A stretch of 19,881 nucleotides of DNA from Bryobacterales bacterium (GTDB lineage: Bacteria; Acidobacteriota; Terriglobia; Bryobacterales; Bryobacteraceae), in assembly GCA_016713735.1 (NCBI GenBank), contig JADJOP010000027.1, positions 1 through 19,881 of the forward strand, written 5' to 3'. The position numbers and the translations under genes were made by a program. Within the stretch, counting starts at the first letter, position 1. Each line of letters begins with the position of its first letter. Positions 1 through 7,567 of the stretch are shown piece by piece. The notes beneath the pieces were generated by a model. The model did no database searches and was not told the DNA's origin. It saw only the letters and a list, made by a program, of their open reading frames with translations.

Positions 1-228
1 ACCTACGAATGCGATCTCACCCTAGGCCAACCCGCACCCGCCCCCCTCGTGTTCGCCTGCCAGAAAATCGTCGAAATCCAGCTCCCTCTCGCCCTCGTCC
101 GCCGCTCCCCGGCTGACCTCCCCCGCCTCCAGCTCTCCCTCTGGCGCGGCGCTCTCCCCCTCGACGCCATCCCCGCCGAAGGCAGCCTCGAACTGCTCAC
201 CGCCGACCATCACGAGTGGGCCGTGTAG
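1..228 (+). CDS. C-terminal end of a GH57-like glycoside hydrolase (partial)
   Basis: Frame 1 is open from the window edge to TAG at 226-228 and gives 75 residues; the N-terminus lies outside the window. The segment contains KIVEIQLPLALV followed by LPLDAIPAEGSLEL. From memory this resembles the C-terminal beta-sandwich of acidobacterial family 57 glycoside hydrolases (alpha-amylase/glucan branching type), where a stretch of the form 'G-L-P-h-D-A-h-P-x-x-G-x-L-E' sits close to the end. No catalytic residue is in view, so activity cannot be judged. Base composition is high-GC like the core genes. No frameshift is visible. It could be another carbohydrate-active or sandwich-domain protein, since only the tail is visible. 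Confidence 0.5.
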   Translation, partial: TYECDLTLGQPAPAPLVFACQKIVEIQLPLALVRRSPADLPRLQLSLWRGALPLDAIPAEGSLELLTADHHEWAV

Positions 229-272
229 GTTTCGCGAGATGGGTGCTTGACTTCAAATCGCATACAACAGCT

Positions 273-404
273 CGCCAAAGGCCGCGGCACCTGTGGGATA
301 CTCCGTGTGAAAGAGATGAACGAAAAAGCACCAGAAGCGAAAAGAGGAGTCTCCAAGGCTGACACCGGCATACAATCCGGGAACGCTGTGCCGCGCCTTT
401 GGCG
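273..404. repeat. Imperfect inverted repeat upstream of the methyltransferase gene
   Basis: The left arm at 273-290 and the reverse complement of the right arm at 388-404 are identical over 17 bases except for one extra C in the left arm. The arms are about 97 bp apart. The octamer GCATACAA also recurs in direct orientation at 260-267 and 368-375, just outside the left arm and 12 bp before the right arm. The whole arrangement fills the gap between the GH57 end and the methyltransferase. It could be an operator region, a short palindromic element, or the scar of an insertion. No matching copy was seen at the right side of the restriction-modification genes. Confidence 0.6.
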
Positions 405-424
405 CTAGTGATAGTGTCAGCAGG

Positions 425-1775
425 ATGTTTGGCCCTACAATGACCCATGGATCTCATACACGAATGCCTTCACATCAAAAGTATTCGGTGATCTCGTTGT
501 TCTCTGGCGCTATGGGCCTAGACCTGGGACTTGAGCAGACCGGCCGATTCCGGGTCGTTGCCTGCGTGGAAAAGGATCATGCCTGCTGCGAGACGATTCG
601 ATTGAATCTCGGCACGGGCCGCCTTGACCCGGCACTCAAAGTATTCCAGGGAGACATTTGTTCTATCGATCCCTTGGCTGTTCTTGACTCAGTTGGCATC
701 AGGCCGGGTGAACTTGATTTATTGGTCGGCGGGCCACCGTGTCAATCATTCAGCACCGCCGGCAGACGCGGAACCGTCCAGGATCACCGAGGCACGCTCT
801 TGTGGCAGTTCCTTCGGTTTGTGGAAGCCATCCGACCCCGGTTTTTTCTAATGGAGAACGTTAGGGGACTGTTGTCGGCAGCGATACGGCAGAGGCCAAT
901 AGCGGATCGCCCCAACCGCGGTGGTCCGCCTTTCGAACCAGAAGAAGAACCTGGCTCGGTCGCGTGCTTTCGCGGAGGATATGCAGAGCTTGCCCGATGC
1001 CCGCTACCACATGGATTGCTTTGAGGTGAATGCCGTCAACTATGGTGCCCCACAGCTTCGTGAGCGAGCGCTTTTCTTGGGCAACCGTTTCGGAGTCGCA
1101 GTCGATTTTCCGGATCCCACTCACGGCAATCCTGACGCGTCGGACGAACCTGCCCAAGTTGAGTTGTTCGCTGAACCTGCCAATCAACTGCGTCCATGGA
1201 GAACTCTTGGCGATGTAATTGCGGACCTCAAAGAAGTAGCTCCAACCGTCATGGACTTCAGCCCCAGAAAGAAAGGTTTCCTTGCTCTCGTACCACCAGG
1301 TTCCAATTGGCGTAGCTTGCCCGTTGAGTTGCAGAAAGAGTCGATGGGGCGTGCATGGTTTGCGAAGGGGGGGCGGTCAGGATGGTGGAGGCGTCTGAGC
1401 TTCGATCTACCCTGCCCGACCCTTGTTACAATGCCGAACCATGCCAGTACTGCATTGTGCCATCCATCAGAGATCCGAGCGCTGACCCTGCGAGAATATG
1501 CTCGCATCCAAGAGTTCCCAGATGCCTGGGAGTTCTGCGGAACACCAAGCGAGCAATTTGCCCAAGTTGGGAACGCAGTTCCGGTGCGATTGGGTGTTGT
1601 GGCGGGTGGTGTGATCGCCGATAGCTTAGACCGCCTTGCCGCCAATGCGTGGAGACCTGCGGAACTCAATGTCCAACCGTACAGAGTTGTGTACATTCAG
1701 TCGCACGTTCGAACTAGGCAGTGGTACAAAGATGGAGAGACCTTCGTCTGGGAAGAGAGGTGGCGACAACGATGA
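425..1775 (+). CDS. DNA (cytosine-5) methyltransferase of a type II R-M system, frameshifted near 959-966
   Basis: The enzyme transfers a methyl group from S-adenosylmethionine to C5 of cytosine. The conserved C5-methyltransferase motifs are present in order. Motif I is FSGAMGLDLGLE. Motif IV is GGPPCQSFS, with the catalytic cysteine near residue 106. Motif VI is ENVRG, and motif VIII contains APQLRERALFLGNR. A target-recognition segment follows, then a motif IX-like region (RRLSFDLPCPTLVTMPNHAS) and motif X (QVGNAVPVRLG). The protein starts in one frame and switches after PGSV to the frame reading RAFAEDMQ, consistent with one extra base near 960. Length after correction is about 449 residues, normal for the family. 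The start is uncertain: ATGs at 425, 440 and 464 are all before motif I. GC content is well below the flanks, which suggests transfer. The recognition site cannot be read from sequence. Confidence 0.93.
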
Positions 1776-1855
1776 CGCCCACTACGCCGCTCCCAAGACC
1801 AAGGCGACGATCCGCAACTCTGCAGCGTCACTAGAATGGATGATTTCGACTTCTC

Positions 1856-2841
1856 ATGCCCAAATATCTTGGTATGCCATCTCCCGAAGCTCGATCGATG
1901 TCCAAGCGGGATCTCCTGACGTTGTTGGAAAGCGTCGATGCCGACCCCGAAGCCAGGAGACGGGTGCTCGCCTCGAAACCGAGTTTCGCAAACGTATTAC
2001 TCAACATCTCCAAAGTTTACCCACCTCTGACGCACAGTTCGCGAAATTCAACACGAATCCTTTTGTCCTCATGATCTATAGTCTGCAGCAGGGCTATAGG
2101 CATATCAGTGAGATCGAGGGTGACATACTTCCAGCCAAGGTCTTCTCCTCCATGGAGACGTCCGCCGGTCGGATGGTGGAAACGGTAGTTCTGCCCGTAT
2201 TCGGTTGGCAAGTTGTTCCCAGTGAAATGCACTCCGTGAACTCCGTTCTTGACGGCAGGTGCAAGAAGGGTAACGTTCTTTGCTTGGCGACTTTGAAGAG
2301 TGGTCCGCGATGTCTCAATGATGAGATGAGCGAGAATATCGCAGATGCAATCCTGGGTAACTTTCAATCGTGGGCCAGCGAGCATGGCGTAAAGCAGATA
2401 GATTTCACCTATGGTGTCTTATATGGTACCCAGCGTCTGTCAAACAAGAAAGACTGGCACATCCTCCGAAAAATAAAGGAAAAGCTTGTGGGCGGGTCTG
2501 TTCTAGAGCCCCCGGATAATCAGTGGCATTGCAAATTCACGAAAAACGGGGTTACCGTCACCGTAACGATTCGAATAGGTACAGATCTCTGGAATTACTT
2601 TGGCGGCAAAGGGTCCACGTTCGTTGAGCTTTCTGCCGCATTAATCCGCGCGTGCATTTCGCCGAGTGACACCCAGCCTATGGACTACAAATTCACCATC
2701 GCTGATTTGCCGCAAATAATTTCTCTTGCCAGTATACCCAACTCATACAACGTGAGCCTTCTCCAGCGGAGCCAGCTTGAATGGCTGTTCTTCTTCAGTC
2801 GACACTTCTGCGACGAAATTCGAGAGTTCAGTGACTCGTAA
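1856..2841 (+). CDS. Probable type II restriction endonuclease, partner of the upstream methyltransferase, frameshifted near 2028
   Basis: This gene starts 80 bp after the methyltransferase on the same strand and shares its low GC. The N-terminus (MPKYLGMPSPEARSMSKRDL) reads in one frame to about 2028, then the protein continues in another frame from DAQFAKFNTNPF to TAA at 2839-2841. Corrected length is about 328 residues, normal for a type II enzyme. The region with ETVVLPVFGWQVV, then SVLDGR and LATLKSGPR, has the spacing of a PD-(D/E)xK nuclease core with D in LDGR and K in TLKSG. That assignment is inference from the pattern and from position beside the methyltransferase. I do not recognise a named family. 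An intact long frame also reaches back to 1636, but it overlaps the methyltransferase and is not the natural N-terminus. The true start could lie slightly upstream if further indels are present. Confidence 0.7.
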
Positions 2842-2965
2842 AGAAGCCACTCTGTTCCGCGCCGCCTCGTGGTGCCCTTGTCATGTCGGTATCACGTTCC
2901 CGCAGAATGATGATGTGGGAGCGTCCGACGGAAACTGCTACACCGGGACTCGGGTGAGGATGAGA

Positions 2966-4188
2966 CTACGCCCCCACCTTCTTCGCCGACACCGCCAGCG
3001 CATCAAAAAACGCCTCCGTGTCCCGTGGCCGCGTGTGCACATGCGCCGCAATGCGAATCCGCAGCCCGCGCACAATCCAGATCTTCCGCCGCTCGCACTC
3101 GGCCATGAACGCATCGGCCAGCTTCTTCTCCAACTCGATCGACACCAGCGAACCATACAGCGCGTCCTGGTCCGGCGTCAACAGCTTCACATACGGCAGC
3201 GCCGCCGCCCGCTTGCGCATGTCCCGCGCCAGCGCATGAATCCGCTCATACACCCGAGGCCAGCCGATCGCCTTGCCAAAGCGAATGCCCGCGATCATCC
3301 CCTCAAAAATCGCCCGGTTATTCGTCCCCACCTTCATGAACCGCGCCGCCTGATCGTCTTTGCTGTCCCAGCCGCCCGTCACAATCGACGGCCACAGCCG
3401 CTCCAGCATCTCCGGCCGCCCCACAAAATCCCGCACCCCGCCGGCGCAAACATCCACTTGTGCGGACTCCCCGCATAGTAATCGCAGCCCATCTCATCGA
3501 TGCGAATCGGAATCTGCCCGTTCACATGCGCCCCGTCCACCACCGTCACGATGCCCCGCGCCCGCGCCGCGTCGCAGATCTTCCGGATCGGCATCACAAT
3601 CCCCGACGACGAGAGAATCCCTGAGAAGAACAGCACCTTCGTCTTCGGCCCGATCTCCTTCAGCAGCGCCTCGGCCAGCGCGTCGGGCGAAGGCGGCGGC
3701 AGCGGCATCGGAACCTCCCGGAACGTCGTCCCATACCGCGCCTGCTTCAGCAGCCAGCCTGCCCGCCCGGACGTGTGCTCCTGGTTCGTGCTCAACACCT
3801 CATCGCCCGGCTTCAGGTCAATGCCCGCCGCAATCGTCGACAGCGCCTCGGTCGCATTGTGCGTGAACGCCAGGTCTTCCTTCCGGCATCCCAAATACTC
3901 GGCCGCCTCGGCGCGGTGCGCGTCCAGGTTCTCATAGCCCCAGCGCGGATACTCATACTCGGGAATCGTCAGCGCGGCGGCGTTCTCCATGTAATCCTGA
4001 ACGGCCTTCATCACCGGCCGCGGCGCCACGCCCAGGCTCCCGTTGTTCATGAACGCCCGCGTCTCGGGCAGATAAAACTGCTCCTTGCGCAGTTGCAGCC
4101 AGTATCGTTCCGGATCCTTCTGGAAAACGGAATCCGTAGGCAGGGCGGCTGGGGCAGCCAGGGCAGGGAAGAAGTCTCGACGGCGCAT
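2966..4188 (-). CDS. Tat-exported class V aminotransferase-fold PLP enzyme, frameshifted at 3419-3422
   Basis: This is a PLP-dependent enzyme of the class V aminotransferase fold (isopenicillin-N epimerase/cysteine desulfurase-like). The N-terminus MRRRDFFPALAAPAAL carries a twin-arginine motif and a short hydrophobic stretch, so export by the Tat pathway is likely. VVDGAHVNGQ gives the cofactor-contacting Asp and His (about 218 and 221), and SPHKWMF gives the Schiff-base lysine, about 244. The reading frame breaks at a run of four C (G on the coding strand): restoring a fifth base joins GCGILWG to RPEMLERLWPS. The corrected protein is about 407 residues, a full-length member. The ATG at 4186-4188 lies five bases after a TATAGT -10 box, so the transcript may be leaderless. 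Substrate is unknown. It is divergent from the PQQ-propeller gene, with the two ATGs only 19 bp apart. Confidence 0.88.
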
Positions 4189-4193
4189 AGTCC

Positions 4194-4201
4194 ACTATAC
4201 T
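4194..4201. promoter_or_regulatory. Shared bidirectional -10 element between the aminotransferase and PQQ genes
   Basis: The octamer ACTATACT holds TATACT on the plus strand (4196-4201) and TATAGT on the minus strand (4199-4194). The plus-strand hexamer is followed by six bases and then the ATG at 4208. The minus-strand hexamer is followed by five bases and then the ATG at 4188. Transcription would therefore begin at or within a base or two of both start codons. No convincing -35 box was seen on either side, so this is inferred from the hexamers and their position only. Confidence 0.5.
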
Positions 4202-4207
4202 GTCGCG

Positions 4208-5533
4208 ATGGAGTGGAGAAAAGGAATTTTGCTCGCCGCCTGCCTCGGCGTTTGTGCCGCCGCCGACGTCCCCAGCGGGACTCAGCCCTGCGCCCCCGGC
4301 GTTGAACCCCGCACCGACTCCAGTTTCTGGAACGGCTGGGGCGTCGACCCTGAAAACTCTCGCCACCAGCCCGCCGCCATGGCCGAACTCTCCGCCGCCG
4401 ATATCCCCCGCCTCAAGCTGAAGTGGGCCTTCCGCCTCCCCGGCCCCACCGCCTCCGCCAGCCAGCCCGCCCTCGTCGGCGGACGCCTCTATCTGGGCAG
4501 CGACAGCGGCACGGTCTACTCCCTCGACGCCGCCACCGGCTGCGTCTACTGGAGCTTTCAGGCTGACGCGCCGGTCCGCACAGCCATCTCCCTCGGCGCC
4601 AACCGCCACGCCAAATACGCCCTCTTCTTCGCTGACACCAAGGCCCACGTCTACTCCATCGATGCCAAAACCGGCTCGCTCGTCTGGAAGACCAAAGTCG
4701 ACGACCACCCAGCCGCCCGCGTCACCGCCTCGCCCACCCTCTACGGCGGCCGCCTCTACGTCCCCGTCTCCTGCGAGGCCGGGCCCGCCGCTCCGCCTCC
4801 TGCCGGGCTTCCCTCGTTGCCATCGACAACGAATCCGGCAAAGTCGACTGGAAGACCGCCGCCCCCGCCTCTCCCACCTCCGCCCCCACCCTCGACCTCG
4901 ACAAACGCCTCCTCTACGCCGCCGCCTCCAGCGCTGCCCTGGCCGCCAGCGCCATCCTCGCCCTCGACATGGACACCGGCCGCCAAGTCTGGTCCAAGGC
5001 TCTCCCCCCCGCCGCCATCACCGCCTCCCCCATCCTCCGCCAACTCCCCAGCGGCAAGCGCCTCCTCCTCACCAGCCAGAACTCCGGCCTCGTCCAAGCC
5101 CTCAACCCCGACGCCCAAGGCGCCACCCTCTGGCAGACCCGCGTTACTCCAACCGGCGCCCCCAGCGCCCCCCTATGGGGCCTCGCCGCGGACGCCGAAG
5201 CCGTCTACGTGCCCAGTTCCGCCGGACTCGCCGCCCTCCGCCTCACCGACGGCGCCAAGCCTGGCACGTTGCCGGCGCCGCCCGCCAAGCCGCCCCCACC
5301 CTTATCCCCGGCGTCGTCTTCTCCGGCTCCCTGGATGGCAAACCCGCGCCCACTCCACCCGCGACGGCGCTCTCCTCTGGTCCTTCGATACGCTCGCCCA
5401 ACCCGGCGGCGGCTCCATCGACATCTACTCCGCCATCGCCGCCCAAGGCTTCCTCATCGTCCCTTCCGGCTCAGCCACCCCCGGCGGCCTCCCCGGCAAC
5501 GTGTTGCTTGCCTTCACCGTGGACGGACGCTAA
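4208..5533 (+). CDS. Secreted PQQ-binding-like beta-propeller protein (PVA dehydrogenase-like), three frameshifts
   Basis: The protein begins with a signal peptide (MEWRKGILLAACLGVCAAA) and then shows propeller-blade repeats: ALVGGRLYLGSDSGTVYSLD, YALFFADTKAHVYSIDAKTG, and YGGRLYVPVS. Later frames give SLVAIDNESGKVDWKT, ILALDMDTGRQVWSK and DGALLWSFDT. This repeat pattern is that of polyvinyl-alcohol-dehydrogenase-like and BamB-like eight-bladed PQQ propellers. The frame changes near 4785-4800, 5257-5261 and 5341-5345, each time continuing the same repeat pattern. Corrected length is about 441 residues, shorter than PVA dehydrogenases that carry a cytochrome c domain; no CxxCH motif is visible, so redox activity is doubtful and a structural or binding role is possible. 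Start choice rests on the signal peptide and on the -10 box six bases upstream. Confidence 0.85.
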   Translation: MEWRKGILLAACLGVCAAADVPSGTQPCAPGVEPRTDSSFWNGWGVDPENSRHQPAAMAELSAADIPRLKLKWAFRLPGPTASASQPALVGGRLYLGSDSGTVYSLDAATGCVYWSFQADAPVRTAISLGANRHAKYALFFADTKAHVYSIDAKTGSLVWKTKVDDHPAARVTASPTLYGGRLYVPVSCEAGPAAPPPAGLPSLPSTTNPAKSTGRPPPPPLPPPPPPSTSTNASSTPPPPALPWPPAPSSPSTWTPAAKSGPRLSPPPPSPPPPSSANSPAASASSSPARTPASSKPSTPTPKAPPSGRPALLQPAPPAPPYGASPRTPKPSTCPVPPDSPPSASPTAPSLARCRRRPPSRPHPYPRRRLLRLPGWQTRAHSTRDGALLWSFDTLAQPGGGSIDIYSAIAAQGFLIVPSGSATPGGLPGNVLLAFTVDGR

Positions 5534-5636
5534 CCCCCATACCCTTCCGTTTTCAGTTTGCTCATGCATCCGGACGTAGACTGCCTGGACGGTGCGGCGC
5601 CGAAGGATGGCTACAAGCATTGACCGATCTACACTG

Positions 5637-5650
5637 CGCGACATGTCGCG
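5637..5650. promoter_or_regulatory. Perfect 14-bp palindrome, possible operator
   Basis: CGCGACATGTCGCG is self-complementary over all 14 bases. It lies in the 245-bp gap between the PQQ gene and the FGE-like gene, 12 bases after TTGACC (5620-5625), which resembles a -35 box. No good -10 hexamer is found at standard spacing, so the promoter part is weak. A dimeric repressor site is the simplest guess. Confidence 0.35.
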
Positions 5651-5756
5651 ACCGCCATTTGAAAATAGGGGCGAGCCAGAACCTTGAAATCGAGTACAGC
5701 GCATCGGCAGCGCAGCGACGCACGGGAACAAAGGCGCTGCGGCCGGTGTCATATTG

Positions 5757-5776
5757 AGGAGTAACTTTTGACTCCT
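5757..5776 (+). promoter_or_regulatory. Hairpin pairing a Shine-Dalgarno-like sequence just before the FGE-like start
   Basis: AGGAGT (5757-5762) is an exact inverted repeat of ACTCCT (5771-5776), with an eight-base loop. The hairpin ends two bases before the ATG at 5779. AGGAG alone is too far (17 nt) from that ATG for normal initiation. The stem could hide the ribosome site or mark a regulatory leader. Confidence 0.35.
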
Positions 5777-5778
5777 TT

Positions 5779-6680
5779 ATGCGATCGGTGCCGCTTACTC
5801 TCAACGCGATCCTGTGGGCAACCAGTGTCGTTGCGCAAGGTCCTTGCCAGCGATGGTGCCTACCGGAAGTTCAGGTCCGAAGCCTGGGAGTGTCAGACTC
5901 AATGAGAGAGATGGACAGCGGTACGCCTGGATTCCGCCGGGCACATTTCGTATGGGCTGCTCTTCCGGTGACTTAGAATGCTACGACGACGAGCATCCGT
6001 CACGCGAAGTCACGATAACAGCGGGATTTTGGCTGGCACAGACCGTAGTGACCGAAGGCACCTGGCAGAAGTATCGACACGCGACAGGCGCTCCGCCCTT
6101 GCCGGCCATGGATTATCACGGGCACAAACTCAATGATGTGCGCGTGAATGCCGCCGTGCCCGTCATTGGGCTCACTTGGCATGAGGCGCAGCGCTTTTGT
6201 AACTGGGCTGGTGGCCAGTTGCCAACTGAAGCCGAATGGGAGTATTCCGCGCGCGCCGGAACAGAGGGCGTTCGGTATGGCGAATTGGGCTTGATCGCGT
6301 GGTTCGGAGACAACAGCGGAAACCACCGTCTCGACAGCAAGCAGCTATGGGATGCCGACCGTCAGAAGTACTTGAAGACACTATTGGAAAATGACAATCG
6401 GCCTCGCCCTGTTGGACGCAAGCGGCCCAACTCCTGGGCGCTGTACGACATGCTGGGCAATGTCTGGCAATGGACCGCCGATTGGTATGAACCCGGCTAC
6501 TACGCGCAAGGGGCGAGCGCCGATCCTCTGGGGCCATCAGACGGAAAGTGGAAGATTCTCCGCGGAGGCTCCTGGGGGGAAGTTCCCAGGAGTGTTCGTG
6601 TGTCCATCCGTGGCAGCGACTCGCCAGAGGGCCGCAGTAGCACGTTTGGGGTTCGCTGTGCCTCCCGGCAGAATCCATAG
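5779..6680 (+). CDS. Secreted formylglycine-generating-enzyme-fold (SUMF1) protein, frameshifted near 5840-5870
   Basis: The C-type-lectin-like FGE-sulfatase domain runs from YAWIPPGTFRMGCSSGD through PVIGLTWHEAQRFCNWAGG, LPTEAEWEYSARAGTEG and YDMLGNVWQWTADWYEP to ILRGGSWGE and STFGVRCA near the end. All are hallmark segments of the family. The first 20 codons from 5779 (MRSVPLTLNAILWATSVVAQ) form a signal peptide in a different frame from the main domain, so a frameshift between about 5840 and 5870 is inferred. Without it, translation would start at 5814. Genuine aerobic FGEs use two cysteines in the segment after RGGS; here that segment reads WGEVPRSVRVSIRGSDS and has none. The protein is therefore probably not a sulfatase-activating oxidase but one of the many secreted relatives of unknown function. 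GC is lower than in the core genes. It converges on the toxin gene, 11 bp away. Confidence 0.85.
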
Positions 6681-6691
6681 CCCTCGAGGGT

Positions 6692-7013
6692 CTATTCGAG
6701 ATCGAGAGCGAACACTAGCGCCTTCTTAACTTCGACCATCACTGCTCCTGGCAATCTTCCGACTCTTCGCTCCAACCGGACTGTTGGAACCGAACCCAAG
6801 CCTTGGACGTTGGCCACGGACTCGCGGTCAAGGAAATGCAGCTTGGGAAGGGGCCACCTCGTAGCGGCTCTGGCGACTCTGGGTCGTTAGAGGGACGTAG
6901 AGGACCAATGCGCGCGGAGAATCGGGATCGTGGCGCGAGACAACCACGACGGGCCGGGTCTTCGCGGCCAACCCAAGATCGACCAGCCAGACATCACCTG
7001 GCTGGGGGCTCAT
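6692..7013 (-). CDS. MazF/PemK-like toxin (type II toxin-antitoxin), frameshifted at 6850-6853
   Basis: MazF/PemK toxins are small SH3-like-barrel endoribonucleases. The N-terminal half reads GDVWLVDLG, KTRPVVVVSR and VLYVPLTTQSRQSRYEV, which are the family's GD-W, RP-V and PLT/T motifs. The frame then hits a stop at a run of four C on the coding strand. Removing one C restores LPKLHFLDRESVANVQGLGS, the normal second half, and continues through VRLERRVGRLPG to TAG at 6692-6694. Corrected length is about 106 residues, typical of the family. The ATG at 7011-7013 lies within the end of the upstream small gene (20-bp overlap), the usual antitoxin-toxin arrangement. As assembled the gene would give a truncated 61-residue product. 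Either a sequencing error or a dead toxin is possible; the clean restoration by one base in a homopolymer favours error. Confidence 0.85.
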
Positions 7014-7179
7014 CGAGGATGTCCAGTACTTCTTGTTCGCGTGACCGCGAGCGCATCAAGTCCAGGATGTCATCGTCGGCTAGATCGATCATTTCGGCGA
7101 CGCGCTCTCGCACCTCGGCTGCGGTTTCCGGCTTCCAAGTACGCAACTTCGTGTCGAGCTTCTCTGCTAGGGCGTCCAT
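6994..7179 (-). CDS. Small protein, probable antitoxin of the MazF/PemK-like toxin
   Basis: A 61-residue acidic, predicted helical protein (DTKLRTWKPETAAEVRERVA, then EMIDLADDDILDLMRSRS) precedes and overlaps the toxin by 20 bp. The ATG at 7177-7179 is preceded by AAGGA at 7193-7189 with nine bases between, a usable ribosome site. No AbrB, MetJ/Arc or helix-turn-helix motif is recognised, so the family is unknown and the antitoxin assignment comes from size, charge, order and overlap. Antitoxins of this kind usually bind the toxin through their C-terminal part and often repress the operon. No frameshift is visible. Confidence 0.65.
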   Translation of the reverse strand: MDALAEKLDTKLRTWKPETAAEVRERVAEMIDLADDDILDLMRSRSREQEVLDILDEPPAR

Positions 7180-7356
7180 AAGGCGATTTCCTTCTTCAGC
7201 TTACAGGAATGTGGCCCAATAGGGAACGATAAACGGCAATGTGTAGAGCAAGCACGCCGGCCAGGCATCGAACCGCGTCGATCTCCGCCGGCCGTTGCGG
7301 AACAGGACTGACGTTCACCCCGCATCCTTCACCACATCCGCGGCGAGCGGTGATGA

Positions 7357-7400
7357 GAACCCTGCGCGGGCAAGGCGCGCCGTGCCCGCAAGCCGGGTTC
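7357..7400. repeat. 44-nt two-stage GC-rich hairpin, REP-like
   Basis: The outer stem pairs GAACCC (7357-7362) with GGGTTC (7395-7400). The inner stem pairs GCGGGCA (7366-7372) with TGCCCGC (7383-7389). The loop carries GGCGCGCC, itself a palindrome. There is no T-run after it, so it does not look like an intrinsic terminator. It could be a REP-type palindromic unit or a structured RNA element. Confidence 0.55.
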
Positions 7401-7553
7401 CCGTCCCGTCGTCCGTTGTCCGTCGTGACCAGATGAGTTCCAAACGCAGGCCTATTGGAACAGCACCTCGAAACCCACCGGCGAACGCAACGCGGCAGGC
7501 GCGCGGCGATCGCGCTCCGCAGTCGCTGGTTGGTGAAATCCGCGGGCTAGCCG

Positions 7554-7559
7554 TACACT
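7554..7559 (+). promoter_or_regulatory. Candidate -10 box for the S9 peptidase gene
   Basis: TACACT lies eight bases before the ATG at 7568. A weak -35 (TTGGTG at 7530-7535) is 18 bases upstream. The start of transcription would fall within a few bases of the ATG. Confidence 0.4.
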
Positions 7560-7567
7560 ACGGGCAT

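Larger units (their letters stand above)
7180..7567. other. Gene-free stretch between the toxin-antitoxin locus and the S9 peptidase
   Basis: No frame on either strand shows recognisable protein features; the plus-strand frame from 7295 runs into the peptidase but looks random until the signal peptide at 7568. The stretch holds the antitoxin ribosome site at its left end, the large hairpin at 7357-7400, and a candidate -10 for the peptidase at its right end. No tRNA or known RNA was recognised. Confidence 0.5.

Noticed and set aside
1636..1855. Longer N-terminus for the restriction endonuclease starting inside the methyltransferase
   Set aside because: It overlaps methyltransferase motif X and reads as random sequence; the frame with MPKYLGMPSPEARS is a better N-terminus joined by a frameshift.
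6681..6690. CCCTCGAGGG palindrome between the convergent FGE and toxin stops as a terminator
   Set aside because: The stem is only 3 bp when folded and no T-run follows on either strand.
7230..7560. Possible tRNA or degraded gene in the gene-free stretch
   Set aside because: No cloverleaf or recognisable protein segment could be built on either strand.
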